DNA of 59,570 bases. Origin: Clostridia bacterium (GTDB lineage: Bacteria; Bacillota; Clostridia; Christensenellales; Borkfalkiaceae). Position 1 is the first letter of the stretch. Every line of letters starts with the position of its first letter. Shown here piece after piece: positions 50,579 through 59,570 of this stretch. The translations under genes were made by a program, and so were the position numbers. Location: the NCBI GenBank assembly GCA_017626305.1, contig JAGAIW010000055.1, positions 1 through 59,570 on the forward strand, read 5' to 3'. The notes beneath the pieces were generated by a model. It saw nothing but the letters and a program-made list of their open reading frames with translations. It did no database searches and had not been told where the DNA came from.

Positions 50579-51475
50579 TTACATATTTTTAAGGATATAG
50601 GAAGGATTTGCCTGCTCGGGCGTTATACGTACATGATTTTGCATACGTTTAAAGAAAGTAATTTGCCTTTTCGCGTAATGACGGGTGTTTTTCTTAATCA
50701 ATTCCTTGATTTCGTCTATACTCCACCCTTTTTGCAAGCCTTCCGCCACTTCTTTATAGCCTATCCCTTGCATACTTTGCATATCGGGCGTTACACCGCT
50801 TTTTAATAGCGTTTGCACTTCATCTAATAAGCCGCACGCAAACATTTGCTCTACACGCAAATCGATACGGCTATACAGCGTTTCCCTTGGATATTCGATA
50901 GAAACCGCGATAAAATCAAAGCGCGGCGTTAAGGTATCCGCCTGCAACGACTTTTTTTTGCCCGTCGTTTCATATATTTCTAAGGCGCGAATTACCCGTT
51001 TTGTATCGTTTTCGTGCAGTTTTTCCGCGCTTTCGGGGTCTTTTTCTTGAAGTATAGCGTGCAAATACGCATTTCCGTGTTGCGATAAAATATCTTCGTA
51101 TTTTTGCCTTATTTGCGCATTTGCCCCAACGCCCCCAAACTGGCTTTTATATAATAATGCGTTGATATAAAAGCCCGTACCGCCACAAATTATCGGTGTT
51201 TTACCTTGCGAAAGCAAACCTTCCAAAACGGGCAGCGCCGCCTTTTCGTAATCACTTACGGAAAAAGCAACGGTAGGCTGAACAACGTCAATCATATGAT
51301 GCGCGATACCGTCGCGTTCTTGCAAAGTAGGCTTTGCCGTACCGATATCCAAACCCTTATAAACGAGCATAGAATCGGCGGAAATGATTTCGGTATTTAA
51401 TTGTTTTGCACATTCTACGGCAAGCGAAGTCTTACCCGACGCGGTAGAACCGCAAATGACAAGTACTTTTTGCAT
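50579..51475 (-). CDS. miaA: tRNA dimethylallyltransferase
   Basis: MiaA adds a dimethylallyl group to A37 of tRNAs that read UNN codons. The 298-residue product has the P-loop ICGSTASGKTSLAVECAKQL (8-27), the substrate motif ISADSMLVYKGLDIGTAKPT, HHMIDVVQP, ICGGTGFYINALLY and RVIRALEIYETTGK, and ends with the family's RHYAKRQITFFKRM. The ATG overlaps the mutL stop codon (TAATG). MiaB, encoded at 56191-57513, completes the ms2i6A37 modification, so both enzymes lie in one gene block. Confidence 0.95.
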   Translation of the reverse strand: MQKVLVICGSTASGKTSLAVECAKQLNTEIISADSMLVYKGLDIGTAKPTLQERDGIAHHMIDVVQPTVAFSVSDYEKAALPVLEGLLSQGKTPIICGGTGFYINALLYKSQFGGVGANAQIRQKYEDILSQHGNAYLHAILQEKDPESAEKLHENDTKRVIRALEIYETTGKKKSLQADTLTPRFDFIAVSIEYPRETLYSRIDLRVEQMFACGLLDEVQTLLKSGVTPDMQSMQGIGYKEVAEGLQKGWSIDEIKELIKKNTRHYAKRQITFFKRMQNHVRITPEQANPSYILKNM

Positions 51476-52143
51476 TATACGATTCTCTTAAACATTTTTT
51501 CAAGCTGCGCGCGAGTCATTTTCACGACGACGGGTCTACCGTGGGGACATTTTAAACCCATATCCCCGTCCATTTGTACAAGCAAGGCTTCTACTTCCTG
51601 ACGGGTTAAGTCCATACCGCCTTTTACGGCGGCTTTGCATGCAGCGGACGCAAGCTTATCTTTGAGAATGTCTTCTAATTTTATCGCACGATAGCCGTTT
51701 ACGTCGGATAAAATATCATTGAAAAATACTTGCAGGTTGATATTTTGTAAATCCATAGGAATTGCCGTTACCGAAAATACCGTTTCCCCGCGCTCTTCAA
51801 TATCAAAGCCGATTGCGTTAATCTCGGGCATTTTTTCACGGATAAACGTCGCTTCAAACGCGTTTACGCGCATATCAAACGGCAATAACATAGGCTGCTT
51901 GATAATGTTTCTCGATTGCATTTGCGCCTTTAAGCGGTCGAATATCAACCGTTCGTGCGCGGCGTGCTGATCGATAATGTAAACGTCTTGATTACATTCG
52001 TATAAAAGATAGGTATTAAACAGTTTTCCTGCGTAAACACAAGAAGAAACGTCTATTTTGTTTTGTTTTGCCTTTGCGTCCTGTTCTTCAAGCAGTTTTT
52101 TATTCGCGATAAAGTAGTCTTCTTCCCCGTCTTCTTTCGCCTT
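51475..52143 (-). pseudogene. mutL: MutL C-terminal part, out of frame with the N-terminal part
   Basis: From about 52143 this frame reads KAKEDGEEDYFIANKKLLEE, then YAGKLFNTYLLYECNQDVYI, IIDQHAAHERLIFDRLKAQM and on to the stop at 51475-51477. These are the dimerisation and endonuclease segments of MutL: the DQHA(X)2E motif (with Asp instead of the usual last Glu), SAACKAAVKGG and CPHGRPVVVKM. It has no credible start of its own and is in a different frame from the ATPase half, so it is translated only if the frame is restored. One extra A in the run at 52142-52144 would join the halves seamlessly. Confidence 0.8.
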
Positions 52144-53570
52144 TCATATGCAGGATCGTCAAAATGCAAAATCGTACGCTCAAAATAGGCATTAGGGAAT
52201 TTTTTATGCAAACGTACAGGGTCGCTTTTTTTGCGCGTCTTCTTTTCCATTTCACCGTACGTCATGCTCACAAGCTCACTCGGGTCAATATCAGGAATAT
52301 CTTCCATGCGCACGTAGCCCTTACCGTACGGTTCTTTATCGGCGTTTCGCATAGCGTCCGTTGCCGATTGCATTTCTCTTTTCGCTTCTTCGTAGGTAAG
52401 CGCAGCTCCACCCAAAATTTGCTCGGAAAGCGTTTTTTGGCGGGTTTCTTCCGCTTCTTTACTGAAATTTGCACGATACCGTGCAATCAATTCGTCGTCA
52501 AGCTTGGGGTTAGAATTTACTTTTTCTTCCTTGACGATCTCTTGGACAGGTTCTGCTTGCGGCGCAACGACGTAATCAAGCGCTTTGGTATTCCCGTCCA
52601 AAACGGAAGAAATGACCGAATAGATACAGCCGTAAATGATTTTATTATCCGCAAAACGTACGTCGGCTTTGTTGGGATGAACGTTGACGTCAACGATTTC
52701 TCTTGGAACTTCAATATGCAAAACGTAAAACGGATATTGCCGTTTCATCAAATAGCCTGCATACGCGCCCGTTATTGCCGCCGATACGGTGGAATTAAGA
52801 ATATATCTACCGTTTAAAAATACGCTTTGATAGCTTTTATTCGCTTTGGAAAAGTTTTGATTACCGATATAGCCGCGAATACGAATACCGTGTTTTTCCG
52901 CGTCAATTTTAAAGCATTGACCAAGCGTCGTCGCCCCATATACGCTTAAAAACGCTTCTTCGTCGCCGCCGCCAAACGATTGCAATACCTTTTTACCGTT
53001 GACGTAATAGGTGAATGCAATATCCGAACGATTGAGTATAAATCGGGAAACAAACGTGGTGATATCCGCCTCTTCCGCTTTATCCGATTTCAAAAATCCC
53101 AAGCGTACGGGCGTATTATAAAAGAGCATCTCCACCTTCACGTCCGTACCGACTTCACCTGCCGTTTCTATAATTTTACCGAGTTCGCCGCCGTCCGATT
53201 CAAGCGAGTAGCATTTACCGCCTTCCACCTTAGACGTAATCGTCATACGCGAAACGGACGCAATCGACGCTACGGCTTCACCGCGAAAACCAAGCGTTGC
53301 AACCATATCTAAATCTTCGGCGGTCGCAATTTTGCTGGTTGCATGCGGAACGAACGCCGAATGTAAATCTTCCCGTTCGATACCGCAGCCGTTATCCACG
53401 ACTCGAATCAACTGTTTTCCGCCGTTTTCTACGTAAATTTCAATCTCCGTCGCGCCTGCGTCAATGGAGTTTTCAACAAGCTCCTTTACGACGGAATACG
53501 GACGGTCAATGACTTCGCCTGCCGCTATTCTGTTATAGACCTTTGCGGGCAAAATATTGATTTTTGCCAT
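52053..53570 (-). CDS. mutL: MutL ATPase and linker part, cut short by a frameshift
   Basis: MutL couples mismatch recognition by MutS to strand incision. This 505-residue reading frame holds the complete GHKL ATPase domain (KELVENSIDAGATEIEIYVE, RVVDNGCGIEREDL, ATLGFRGEAVASIASVSRM) and the transducer domain (VNVHPNKADVRFADNKIIYG), plus the variable linker ending ILHFDDPAYERR. The last 30 residues (TTLSRIKNCLKNRTQRQNKT) are out-of-frame sequence. Intact MutL of this kind is about 680-700 residues. The ATG follows GGAG one base after mutS, so the two genes are coupled. If the frameshift is real the product would lack the endonuclease; a single-base assembly error is equally possible. Confidence 0.85.
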   Translation of the reverse strand: MAKINILPAKVYNRIAAGEVIDRPYSVVKELVENSIDAGATEIEIYVENGGKQLIRVVDNGCGIEREDLHSAFVPHATSKIATAEDLDMVATLGFRGEAVASIASVSRMTITSKVEGGKCYSLESDGGELGKIIETAGEVGTDVKVEMLFYNTPVRLGFLKSDKAEEADITTFVSRFILNRSDIAFTYYVNGKKVLQSFGGGDEEAFLSVYGATTLGQCFKIDAEKHGIRIRGYIGNQNFSKANKSYQSVFLNGRYILNSTVSAAITGAYAGYLMKRQYPFYVLHIEVPREIVDVNVHPNKADVRFADNKIIYGCIYSVISSVLDGNTKALDYVVAPQAEPVQEIVKEEKVNSNPKLDDELIARYRANFSKEAEETRQKTLSEQILGGAALTYEEAKREMQSATDAMRNADKEPYGKGYVRMEDIPDIDPSELVSMTYGEMEKKTRKKSDPVRLHKKFPNAYFERTILHFDDPAYERRKKTGKKTTLSRIKNCLKNRTQRQNKTK

Positions 53571-53571
53571 A

Positions 53572-56166
53572 TCAGTTCTCCTGTAAGAGTTTTTCCTTTA
53601 AATCGTTAAGCAGCATAAACGCTTGCATAGGTGAAAGTGTGTTCATATCCGTATCCATTACGATTTGTTCCACTTCGGTAAGCTGCTTTTCGTCTTCCTG
53701 CGTATCTTCAATAACAATCGATTTTTTGCCGCCAAGCAAATCGTTTTTCTCTAAGGCTTTCAAGATCGCCTTCGCTCTCGTGGTAACGTCTTTGGGTACG
53801 CCTGCAAGCGCGGCAACTTCAATACCGAAACTTCTATGCGCGCCGCCGCGGGCAATTTTACGTAAGAATACAATGCCGCCGCCCATTTCTTTGACGGTTA
53901 CTTTATAATTCTTTACCCCTTCCATGGTATTTTCAAGCTCGGTCAGCTCGTGATAATGCGTAGAAAACAACGTTTTCGCGCGGATATGCTGCGCCAAAAA
54001 TTCAATCACAGCCCAAGCAATAGAAAGTCCGTCGTAGGTACTCGTCCCACGCCCGACTTCGTCAAGTACCAAAAGACTGTCCTTGGTGGCTCGAAGTAAT
54101 ATGGACGCTACTTCGGTCATTTCAACCATGAACGTACTTTGGTCAAAAATGAGATTATCGCTTGCGCCCACACGGGTAAATATACGATCGGTTACGGGGA
54201 TTTCCGCCGACTTTGCGGGGACGAACGAACCGATATGCGCCATTAGCGTAATCAGCGCGACCTGTCGCATATACGTGCTTTTCCCTGCCATATTCGGGCC
54301 GGTAATAATCGCACAGCGGTTTTCTTCGTTGTCAAGCAGCGTATCGTTGGGCACGAAACGTTCTTTGGAGATGGCTTCCACGACGGGGTGTCTGCCGTCG
54401 GTGATAATCAACGGAGCGCCGCTTTCTTTAATAATCGGACGAACGTAGCGACGTTCTTTGGCGACCGTTGCAAAGGAAATCAAGCAGTCCAACAATGCAA
54501 GAGATGACGCCACTTTTTGCAAATCTTCAATGCGTGCAAGTAAAATATCCAACAGTTTATTATAAATATTCTGTTCGATTTCTAACGCTTTTTCACCGCT
54601 GGTGAGTACTTCTTCTTCAAATTTTTTCAACTCTTCGGTGATAAAACGCTCGCCTGACGTCAACGTTTGTTTACGGATATATTCGGGCGGAACTTGGTCC
54701 TTGAACGAATTGCTGATTTCGATATAATAACCGAATACGCGGTTATACCCCGTCTTTAACGTTTTTATCCCCGTACGCTCTCTTTCACGGACGGCGATTT
54801 GCTCAATGATTCCCTTTGCATTTTTATTGATACCGCGAAGTCTATCAAGCTCTTCGTTAAAACCTTGACGAATATACCCGCCGTCTTTCATGATAGACGA
54901 CGCTTCGGGATCGATACATTCGCTTAATAAATCGGCAAGCTCGGCCACGTCGGGAAGATTTTGCAAAATATCTTGCACGATAGGCGACGTAAACCCTGCA
55001 AGCTGGAATTTTATAGACGGCAAAGCGTGCAAGGACGTAGCCAGGTCTAAGCAATTTTTAGGATTGAAATTGCCGTTGGATATTTTCCCTGCAAGCCGTT
55101 CGACGTCGCCGATATTTTGCAGCGTTTCCGCAAGCCCTACGCGCACTACGGCAGCGTTTAAAAACTCTTCTACGCCGTCTTGACGGTATTCGATTTCTTC
55201 TTTATCCTTAAACGGCGAAAGCACCAAACGGTGCAAAAGCCTTGCCCCCATGCCCGTCTTGGTCTTGTCAAGCACCCAAAGCAACGAACCGTATTTTTTA
55301 TTTTCGGTGTTGTTTTTTACAAGTTCAAGATTGCGCACGGCAATCGCGTCAAGCTCCATAAACCGCTCGCGATTGATTGCCTTAATGCCGTTGATATTAG
55401 CAAGCGCGTGTTTTTGCGTTTCACGCAAATATTCGATCAGCGCGCCTGCGGCGGATATAATCGTATCCTTACCCGTAATGCCGTACGGCGCTAAGGAACG
55501 GGCTTTAAATTGCTCTAACAAGTTCTTTTCCGCGTGTTTCACGTTAAACACCCAAGGCATATAACAAGAAAAAGGCGGTAAAATACCGTGTTTAAGTTCT
55601 TTTTGATTTTTACTTGCGCTAAGCATATCGTCGTTGCAAATCACTTCGGCGACGGACAGCTTTACCAATTGTCCAACGGCTTCTTCTACGGAGAGCTCGC
55701 CCGTAAATTCTTCCGCCATAAATTCACCCGTGGTGATATCCGCCCACGCCAAAGCCACGGTATCGTCCCGTTTACATGCGCATGCGATATAGTTATTTTT
55801 ACCTTTTTCCAAAAAGTCTTCTTCGATAACCGTCCCTGCCGAAACGATACGCACGACGTCGCGCTCGACAAGCTTTTTATTCGACTCTTCGGGTTTAGAA
55901 AGCTGTTCGCAAATTGCTACCTTTTCGCCCATGGAAACAAGCTTTGCCACGTAGCCGTCCGCTGCATGGAAAGGAATACCGCACATAGGCGCGCGTTCTT
56001 CCAAACCGCAATCTTTGCCCGTTAATGTCAAATCAAGCATTTTCGACACCTTAACGGCGTCGTCGAAAAACATCTCGTAAAAATCCCCCAAGCGGTAAAA
56101 CAACACGCAATCGGGGTATTTTTCTTTCATGAATAAATAGTGCTGCATCATTTGTGAAAGCGCCAT
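53572..56166 (-). CDS. mutS: DNA mismatch repair protein MutS
   Basis: MutS recognises mispairs and small loops. The 864-residue product has the N-terminal mismatch-binding Phe-x-Glu segment in LFYRLGDFYEMFFDDAVKVS, connector and lever domains (KTGMGARLLHRLVLSPFKDK), the clamp (RERERTGIKTLKTGYNRVFG) and the ATPase with Walker A ITGPNMAGKSTYMRQVALIT, the signature region GASDNLIFDQSTFMVEMTEV, Walker B LLVLDEVGRGTSTYDGLSIA and FSTHYHELTELE. The C-terminus has the MutS beta-clamp/tetramer type helix (LSPMQAFMLLNDLKEKL). It lies 24 bases after miaB and one base before mutL, so miaB-mutS-mutL-miaA read as one operon. Confidence 0.96.
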   Translation of the reverse strand: MALSQMMQHYLFMKEKYPDCVLFYRLGDFYEMFFDDAVKVSKMLDLTLTGKDCGLEERAPMCGIPFHAADGYVAKLVSMGEKVAICEQLSKPEESNKKLVERDVVRIVSAGTVIEEDFLEKGKNNYIACACKRDDTVALAWADITTGEFMAEEFTGELSVEEAVGQLVKLSVAEVICNDDMLSASKNQKELKHGILPPFSCYMPWVFNVKHAEKNLLEQFKARSLAPYGITGKDTIISAAGALIEYLRETQKHALANINGIKAINRERFMELDAIAVRNLELVKNNTENKKYGSLLWVLDKTKTGMGARLLHRLVLSPFKDKEEIEYRQDGVEEFLNAAVVRVGLAETLQNIGDVERLAGKISNGNFNPKNCLDLATSLHALPSIKFQLAGFTSPIVQDILQNLPDVAELADLLSECIDPEASSIMKDGGYIRQGFNEELDRLRGINKNAKGIIEQIAVRERERTGIKTLKTGYNRVFGYYIEISNSFKDQVPPEYIRKQTLTSGERFITEELKKFEEEVLTSGEKALEIEQNIYNKLLDILLARIEDLQKVASSLALLDCLISFATVAKERRYVRPIIKESGAPLIITDGRHPVVEAISKERFVPNDTLLDNEENRCAIITGPNMAGKSTYMRQVALITLMAHIGSFVPAKSAEIPVTDRIFTRVGASDNLIFDQSTFMVEMTEVASILLRATKDSLLVLDEVGRGTSTYDGLSIAWAVIEFLAQHIRAKTLFSTHYHELTELENTMEGVKNYKVTVKEMGGGIVFLRKIARGGAHRSFGIEVAALAGVPKDVTTRAKAILKALEKNDLLGGKKSIVIEDTQEDEKQLTEVEQIVMDTDMNTLSPMQAFMLLNDLKEKLLQEN

Positions 56167-56190
56167 TGTAAAAAACCTACCTTTCTTCCC

Positions 56191-57513
56191 TTATACTTCT
56201 ACTTTTTCGCCGTAAAGCGAAATACCGTTTGCCTTGGTTACTTTCAGCTGAATAAATTCTCCAACGACGTTTGTATCGCTTTGGAAGTAACCCATACGGC
56301 CAAACTCGTCGCGTCCCAAATAAAGTCCTTTCTTTTCGTCGTAATCTTCACACAAAATCTCTACCGTTTTTCCAACGTACTTTTCGGATTTCGCGCGGGT
56401 GAGCGAGTTGACGAGCTCCACGAGCCGCATAATTCTGTCTTTTTGTATATCTTCGGGGATTTGCCCGTCCATTTCCGCAGCTTTCGTTCCTTGGCGTTTG
56501 GAATACACAAAGGTAAACGCCGACGCAAAATCCACCTTTTTTACTAAGTCAACGGTATCTAAAAAATCTTCTTCCGTTTCGTTTGGAAAACCTACGATAA
56601 TATCCGTGGTAACTTCCGTTTCAGGCAAACGCGAACGGAGCATTTCAATTTCGTCTAAATATTTCTCTCGGGTATAACGGCGATTCATTGCCCGTAATAC
56701 GTCATCTGAACCCGATTGCACGGGCAAATGCACAAGCCTGCATATTTTGCGGTGTTTTTCCATGACGGCAACGACGTCCACGTTAAAATCTTTGGGATGG
56801 CTCGTCATAAAACGCAAGCGGAATTTTCCGTCGATAGACGCTACGTCGTCTAAAAGATTAGCAAAGGTATACCCGTCGTTTACGTCCGTGCCGTAGGAGT
56901 TGACGTTTTGCCCAAGCAGAGTGATTTCCTTGTAACCGTCCTTAACCAACTGTTTAACTTCGGCAAGGATATGCTCTTTCTTACGCGAACGCTCTCTACC
57001 GCGAACGTACGGAACGATACAGTACGAACAAAAATTATTACAGCCGTACATAATATTCACCCAAGCGTTGGGATAACTCGTGCGATAAGGCGTCAGCGTT
57101 TCGACGATTTCCCCTTCCTTTTCCCGAATGGAAACAACGCGTTTTTTTTGCGCTCTTTTTTGTAAAATCAAGCTTTCAAGCTCTTCTAAATTGAGCGTAC
57201 CGAACATGATATCGATAAAGGGAAACTTGGCTTTCAAAACGTCCGTTTTACCCTTTTCCTGCGTCATGCAGCCGCCTACCGCAATAATCAGCGAAGGCTT
57301 TTGTTTTTTGAGTTTTTTCAACGCGCCGATATTGCCAAACGCATGGTTTTCCGCATTCTCACGAATACAGCAGGTGTTAAAGACGATAATATCCGCAAGC
57401 TCGGTAGCGTTCGTTTCTTCGTAACCCATTCCGCGCAAAATGCCTGCTATTTTTTCCGATTCGTGTACGTTCATTTGGCAACCGTACGTAACGATATGAT
57501 ACTTTTGTTTCAT
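56191..57513 (-). CDS. miaB: tRNA-2-methylthio-N6-dimethylallyladenosine synthase
   Basis: MiaB is a radical-SAM methylthiotransferase that converts i6A37 to ms2i6A37 in tRNA, after MiaA. The 440-residue product has the N-terminal cluster-binding domain (YHIVTYGCQMNVHESEKIAG, FNTCCIRENAENHAFGNIGA, VGGCMTQEKG), the radical-SAM CxxxCxxC in YGCNNFCSYCIVPYVRGRER, LLGQNVNSYG, HLPVQSGSDDVLRAMNRRYT and a TRAM domain at the C-terminus (VGEFIQLKVTKANGISLYGE). The start at 57511-57513 is chosen because AAAGGA precedes it and MiaB homology starts there. It leads the mismatch-repair operon, as in many Clostridia. Confidence 0.94.
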   Translation of the reverse strand: MKQKYHIVTYGCQMNVHESEKIAGILRGMGYEETNATELADIIVFNTCCIRENAENHAFGNIGALKKLKKQKPSLIIAVGGCMTQEKGKTDVLKAKFPFIDIMFGTLNLEELESLILQKRAQKKRVVSIREKEGEIVETLTPYRTSYPNAWVNIMYGCNNFCSYCIVPYVRGRERSRKKEHILAEVKQLVKDGYKEITLLGQNVNSYGTDVNDGYTFANLLDDVASIDGKFRLRFMTSHPKDFNVDVVAVMEKHRKICRLVHLPVQSGSDDVLRAMNRRYTREKYLDEIEMLRSRLPETEVTTDIIVGFPNETEEDFLDTVDLVKKVDFASAFTFVYSKRQGTKAAEMDGQIPEDIQKDRIMRLVELVNSLTRAKSEKYVGKTVEILCEDYDEKKGLYLGRDEFGRMGYFQSDTNVVGEFIQLKVTKANGISLYGEKVEV

Positions 57514-57547
57514 AATCCTTTTAAATATCCAAGTGTAGATTTCTTCT

Positions 57548-57576
57548 ATTATACTCTTTTTTTTGATTTTTAGCAA
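57548..57576 (-). promoter_or_regulatory. Promoter of the miaB-mutS-mutL-miaA operon
   Basis: On the minus strand: TTGCTA, a 17-base spacer and TATAAT, 35 bases before the miaB ATG. Confidence 0.72.
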
Positions 57577-57664
57577 GTCTTTAAGGGGTTCTCCACCTAT
57601 TCCAACGAGAAAAAAACTATGTTTTTTTGCGATAAAAACGCAAAAAGAGCAAATACTGTTTTAG

Positions 57665-59570
57665 ATGAAAACCTTACGTAAAATTGCCCTTTTCTTGCTA
57701 CTTCTTTTCAGCGCGTTTGTTTTGTTTGCGCTTTCGTATTATTTTATCGTAACCGCCGACGCGCGGTTAGACGCGCAAAAGCTTGTTCTATCCGACAAAA
57801 ACGTTTGCGTATACGACAAAAATCACGTCTTAACGGAAACGCTTGCCGTGGGCGACAGGCGCATTACGACGGCTATCAAGGATATCCCCTTGCATACGCG
57901 ATCGGCGTTTGTTTCCGCCGAAGACAAGCGATTTTACTCGCATAACGGATTTGACGTGAAACGTATTGTCAAAGCCGCCGTTAAAAACGTATTCGCCCGT
58001 TCCTTTCAACAGGGCGCGTCTACCATTTCGCAGCAGCTTATTAAAAACACGCACCTTTCTCACGAAAAGACGGTTGAACGGAAGTTAAAGGAATGGAAAC
58101 TTACGCGCGCTTTGGAAAAAAATTATTCCAAGGACGAAATCCTTGAACGGTATCTAAACGTCATTTATTTTGGGCACAACTGCTTTGGCATACACGCCGC
58201 CGCGCGATTTTATTTCGGGAAAGAACCCTACGAGCTAGACCTAGCGGATTCCGCGTTATTAGCCGGGCTTGTCAAATCACCGAATAACTATTCCCCGTTT
58301 AAAAACCCCGAACGCTGTAAACAACGAAAGGCTATCGTTTTACGCGCTATGGTAAACAACGGCGTTATTTGCGAGCGTGACGCCGCGCAAGCTTTACAAA
58401 AACCGTTACCGACGAAAACGCACGCAAGCAAAGAAAACGACGGATACGTGCAAGCGGTATTTGACGAGCTGAGCGCGCTTGCGGAAACGCACGGTTTTAC
58501 GGTAGGCGGAAAGATAGAAATCGACACGTATTTAGACGAAAATTTGCAAAAACGTTGCGAACGCCTTGTTTCCAACCATGAAGAAACGGATATCGCGATC
58601 AGCTGCGCCGACGTAGGTACGGGCGGTATCAAAGCGTACGTTTCTACCGTAGGGAATATAAAAAGACTTCCAGCGTCTTTATTAAAACCGCTACTTGTTT
58701 ACGCGCCTTGTTTGGAAGAAAGGATCATTTCCCCCGCAACGCCTATCCTTGACGAACAAGTCAATTACGGCGGCTATACGCCCCACAATTACGACGATAG
58801 ATTTCACGGCTACGTTAGCGTTAGAGAAAGCTTAGCCAAAAGTTTGAATATTCCTGCCGTTAAGCTGTTGGAAACGCTTACGCCGCAAAAGGGCGTTCAG
58901 TATTTAAAAAAATTAAATTTATCCGTTGATAAAGACGACGAAACACTTGCCTTGGCGCTTGGGGGCATGAAAAACGGATTTAGCCTAAACGAGTTAATCG
59001 GCGGGTACACCGCCCTAGCGCACAAGGGCGTTTACAGCGATTTAAGCTTTATTTCCAAAGTACGGATTAACGGCGTTTGCGTTTATAATCGAAAGCAAAT
59101 AGAACGCACGGTTTTTCGTCCGTCGACAGCCTATCTTACGACGGATATGCTGCGAACAGCCGCAACCGAAGGCACGGCGAAAAAGTTGAGAAGTCTACCC
59201 ATGGCAATCGCCGCAAAAACGGGAACGGCAGGCAGTAAAAACGGAAACACCGACGCTTACGCCCTTTCGTACACCACCAAGGATATCGCAGGCGTATGGC
59301 TTGGAAACGCCGACAACACGCCCATTGAACACACGGGCGGCGGTTTGCCTTGTAACTATCTTTATGAAATCAACGAGCAACTTCAAGACGATTATCAACG
59401 AAACGGGGAACGAATACTACCTTTTGAAAAGCCCAAAGAAGTAGTATGCGTAACATTAGACAAAGACGACTATTACGACAGGCATACCTTATCTCTTGCC
59501 GATATAAATTCGCCGCCGTCGCATAGGATGTGCGAGTGGTTTGAAAATGGCTGTATCCCTTTAAAAACCA
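57665..59570 (+). CDS. Class A penicillin-binding protein (3' end cut by window edge)
   Basis: This bifunctional enzyme polymerises lipid II and cross-links peptidoglycan outside the membrane. The reading starts MKTLRKIALFLLLLFSAFVL with one transmembrane anchor. The GT51 domain has SAEDKRFYSHNGFDVKRIVK (catalytic Glu), GASTISQQLIKNTHLS, and RYLNVIYFGHNCFGIHAAA. The transpeptidase has SxxK at LPASLLKPLLVYAPCLEE, SxN at RESLAKSLNIPAVKLLE and KTGT at MAIAAKTGTAGSKNGN, so both activities look intact. About 635 residues are inside the window. The ribosome site is weak. A TTTTTGCG/CGCAAAAA stem lies at about 57627-57650, in the divergent gap with miaB. Confidence 0.9.
   Translation, partial: MKTLRKIALFLLLLFSAFVLFALSYYFIVTADARLDAQKLVLSDKNVCVYDKNHVLTETLAVGDRRITTAIKDIPLHTRSAFVSAEDKRFYSHNGFDVKRIVKAAVKNVFARSFQQGASTISQQLIKNTHLSHEKTVERKLKEWKLTRALEKNYSKDEILERYLNVIYFGHNCFGIHAAARFYFGKEPYELDLADSALLAGLVKSPNNYSPFKNPERCKQRKAIVLRAMVNNGVICERDAAQALQKPLPTKTHASKENDGYVQAVFDELSALAETHGFTVGGKIEIDTYLDENLQKRCERLVSNHEETDIAISCADVGTGGIKAYVSTVGNIKRLPASLLKPLLVYAPCLEERIISPATPILDEQVNYGGYTPHNYDDRFHGYVSVRESLAKSLNIPAVKLLETLTPQKGVQYLKKLNLSVDKDDETLALALGGMKNGFSLNELIGGYTALAHKGVYSDLSFISKVRINGVCVYNRKQIERTVFRPSTAYLTTDMLRTAATEGTAKKLRSLPMAIAAKTGTAGSKNGNTDAYALSYTTKDIAGVWLGNADNTPIEHTGGGLPCNYLYEINEQLQDDYQRNGERILPFEKPKEVVCVTLDKDDYYDRHTLSLADINSPPSHRMCEWFENGCIPLKT

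Noticed and set aside
52137-52147. Programmed ribosomal frameshifting in mutL
   Set aside because: There is no heptameric slippery site, downstream stem or internal ribosome site, and MutL is not known to need frameshifting. A one-base loss is simpler.

Overview
This window looks like chromosome of an anaerobic, spore-forming-lineage Clostridia species. The signs are SpoIIID, oxygen-sensitive NrdD/NrdG, a gram-positive type sugar ABC system without its own ATPase, the gene order miaB-mutS-mutL-miaA-ynbB, and TATAAT/AGGAGG signals throughout. The many lipoproteins with Ser/Asp/Glu-rich linkers after the lipobox suggest an uncultivated gut group of the Christensenellales kind; that placement is an inference. 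No phage, insertion sequence, plasmid or CRISPR features were seen.

Bases 1-2300 hold housekeeping genes: the 5' part of pta, and divergently tmcAL, closed by a bidirectional terminator. Bases 2306-28833 are a large glycan-utilisation locus. The minus-strand run from 25098 to 2306 has 15 tightly packed genes. In order they encode an exported metallophosphoesterase, a tiny lipoprotein, a Gfo/Idh/MocA oxidoreductase, two sugar ABC permeases and a solute-binding lipoprotein. They continue with a GH123-like (DUF4091) lipoprotein, three lipoproteins and one secreted protein built from carbohydrate-binding-like beta-sandwich modules, a 61-residue small protein, a GH63-like glucosidase, a GH28-like protein and a final lipoprotein. 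A second minus-strand unit (27859 to 25362) encodes a PhnP-like metallo-hydrolase and a cytosolic DUF4091 protein. An AraC-family regulator is divergent from it. Both minus-strand promoters carry an almost identical 30-bp site with two GACAA half-sites 21 bp apart, placed at the same distance from the -35 element. This is the predicted AraC operator and ties the locus into one regulon.

Bases 28900-45990 are mostly minus-strand core genes: tRNA-Thr(CGU), a SPOR-like membrane protein, nrdG and nrdD with four NrdR-box-like sites, rho, a UPF0173 hydrolase, a DUF1934 protein, tyrA, spoIIID, a gyrase/topoisomerase IV pair, helD and argS. Bases 46144-49227 read on the plus strand (ychF, a Sfp-type phosphopantetheinyl transferase, mtnN, ung). 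Bases 49258-57513 read on the minus strand (ynbB, miaA, mutL, mutS, miaB). mutL is broken by a one-base frameshift, and four 18-bp tandem repeats lie in front of ynbB. The window ends inside a plus-strand class A penicillin-binding protein gene.

The most noteworthy items are the predicted AraC operator pair, the expanding family of modular lipoproteins, a shared unnamed domain in two secreted proteins, the 61-residue small protein, the 4 x 18-bp repeat array and the mutL frameshift.
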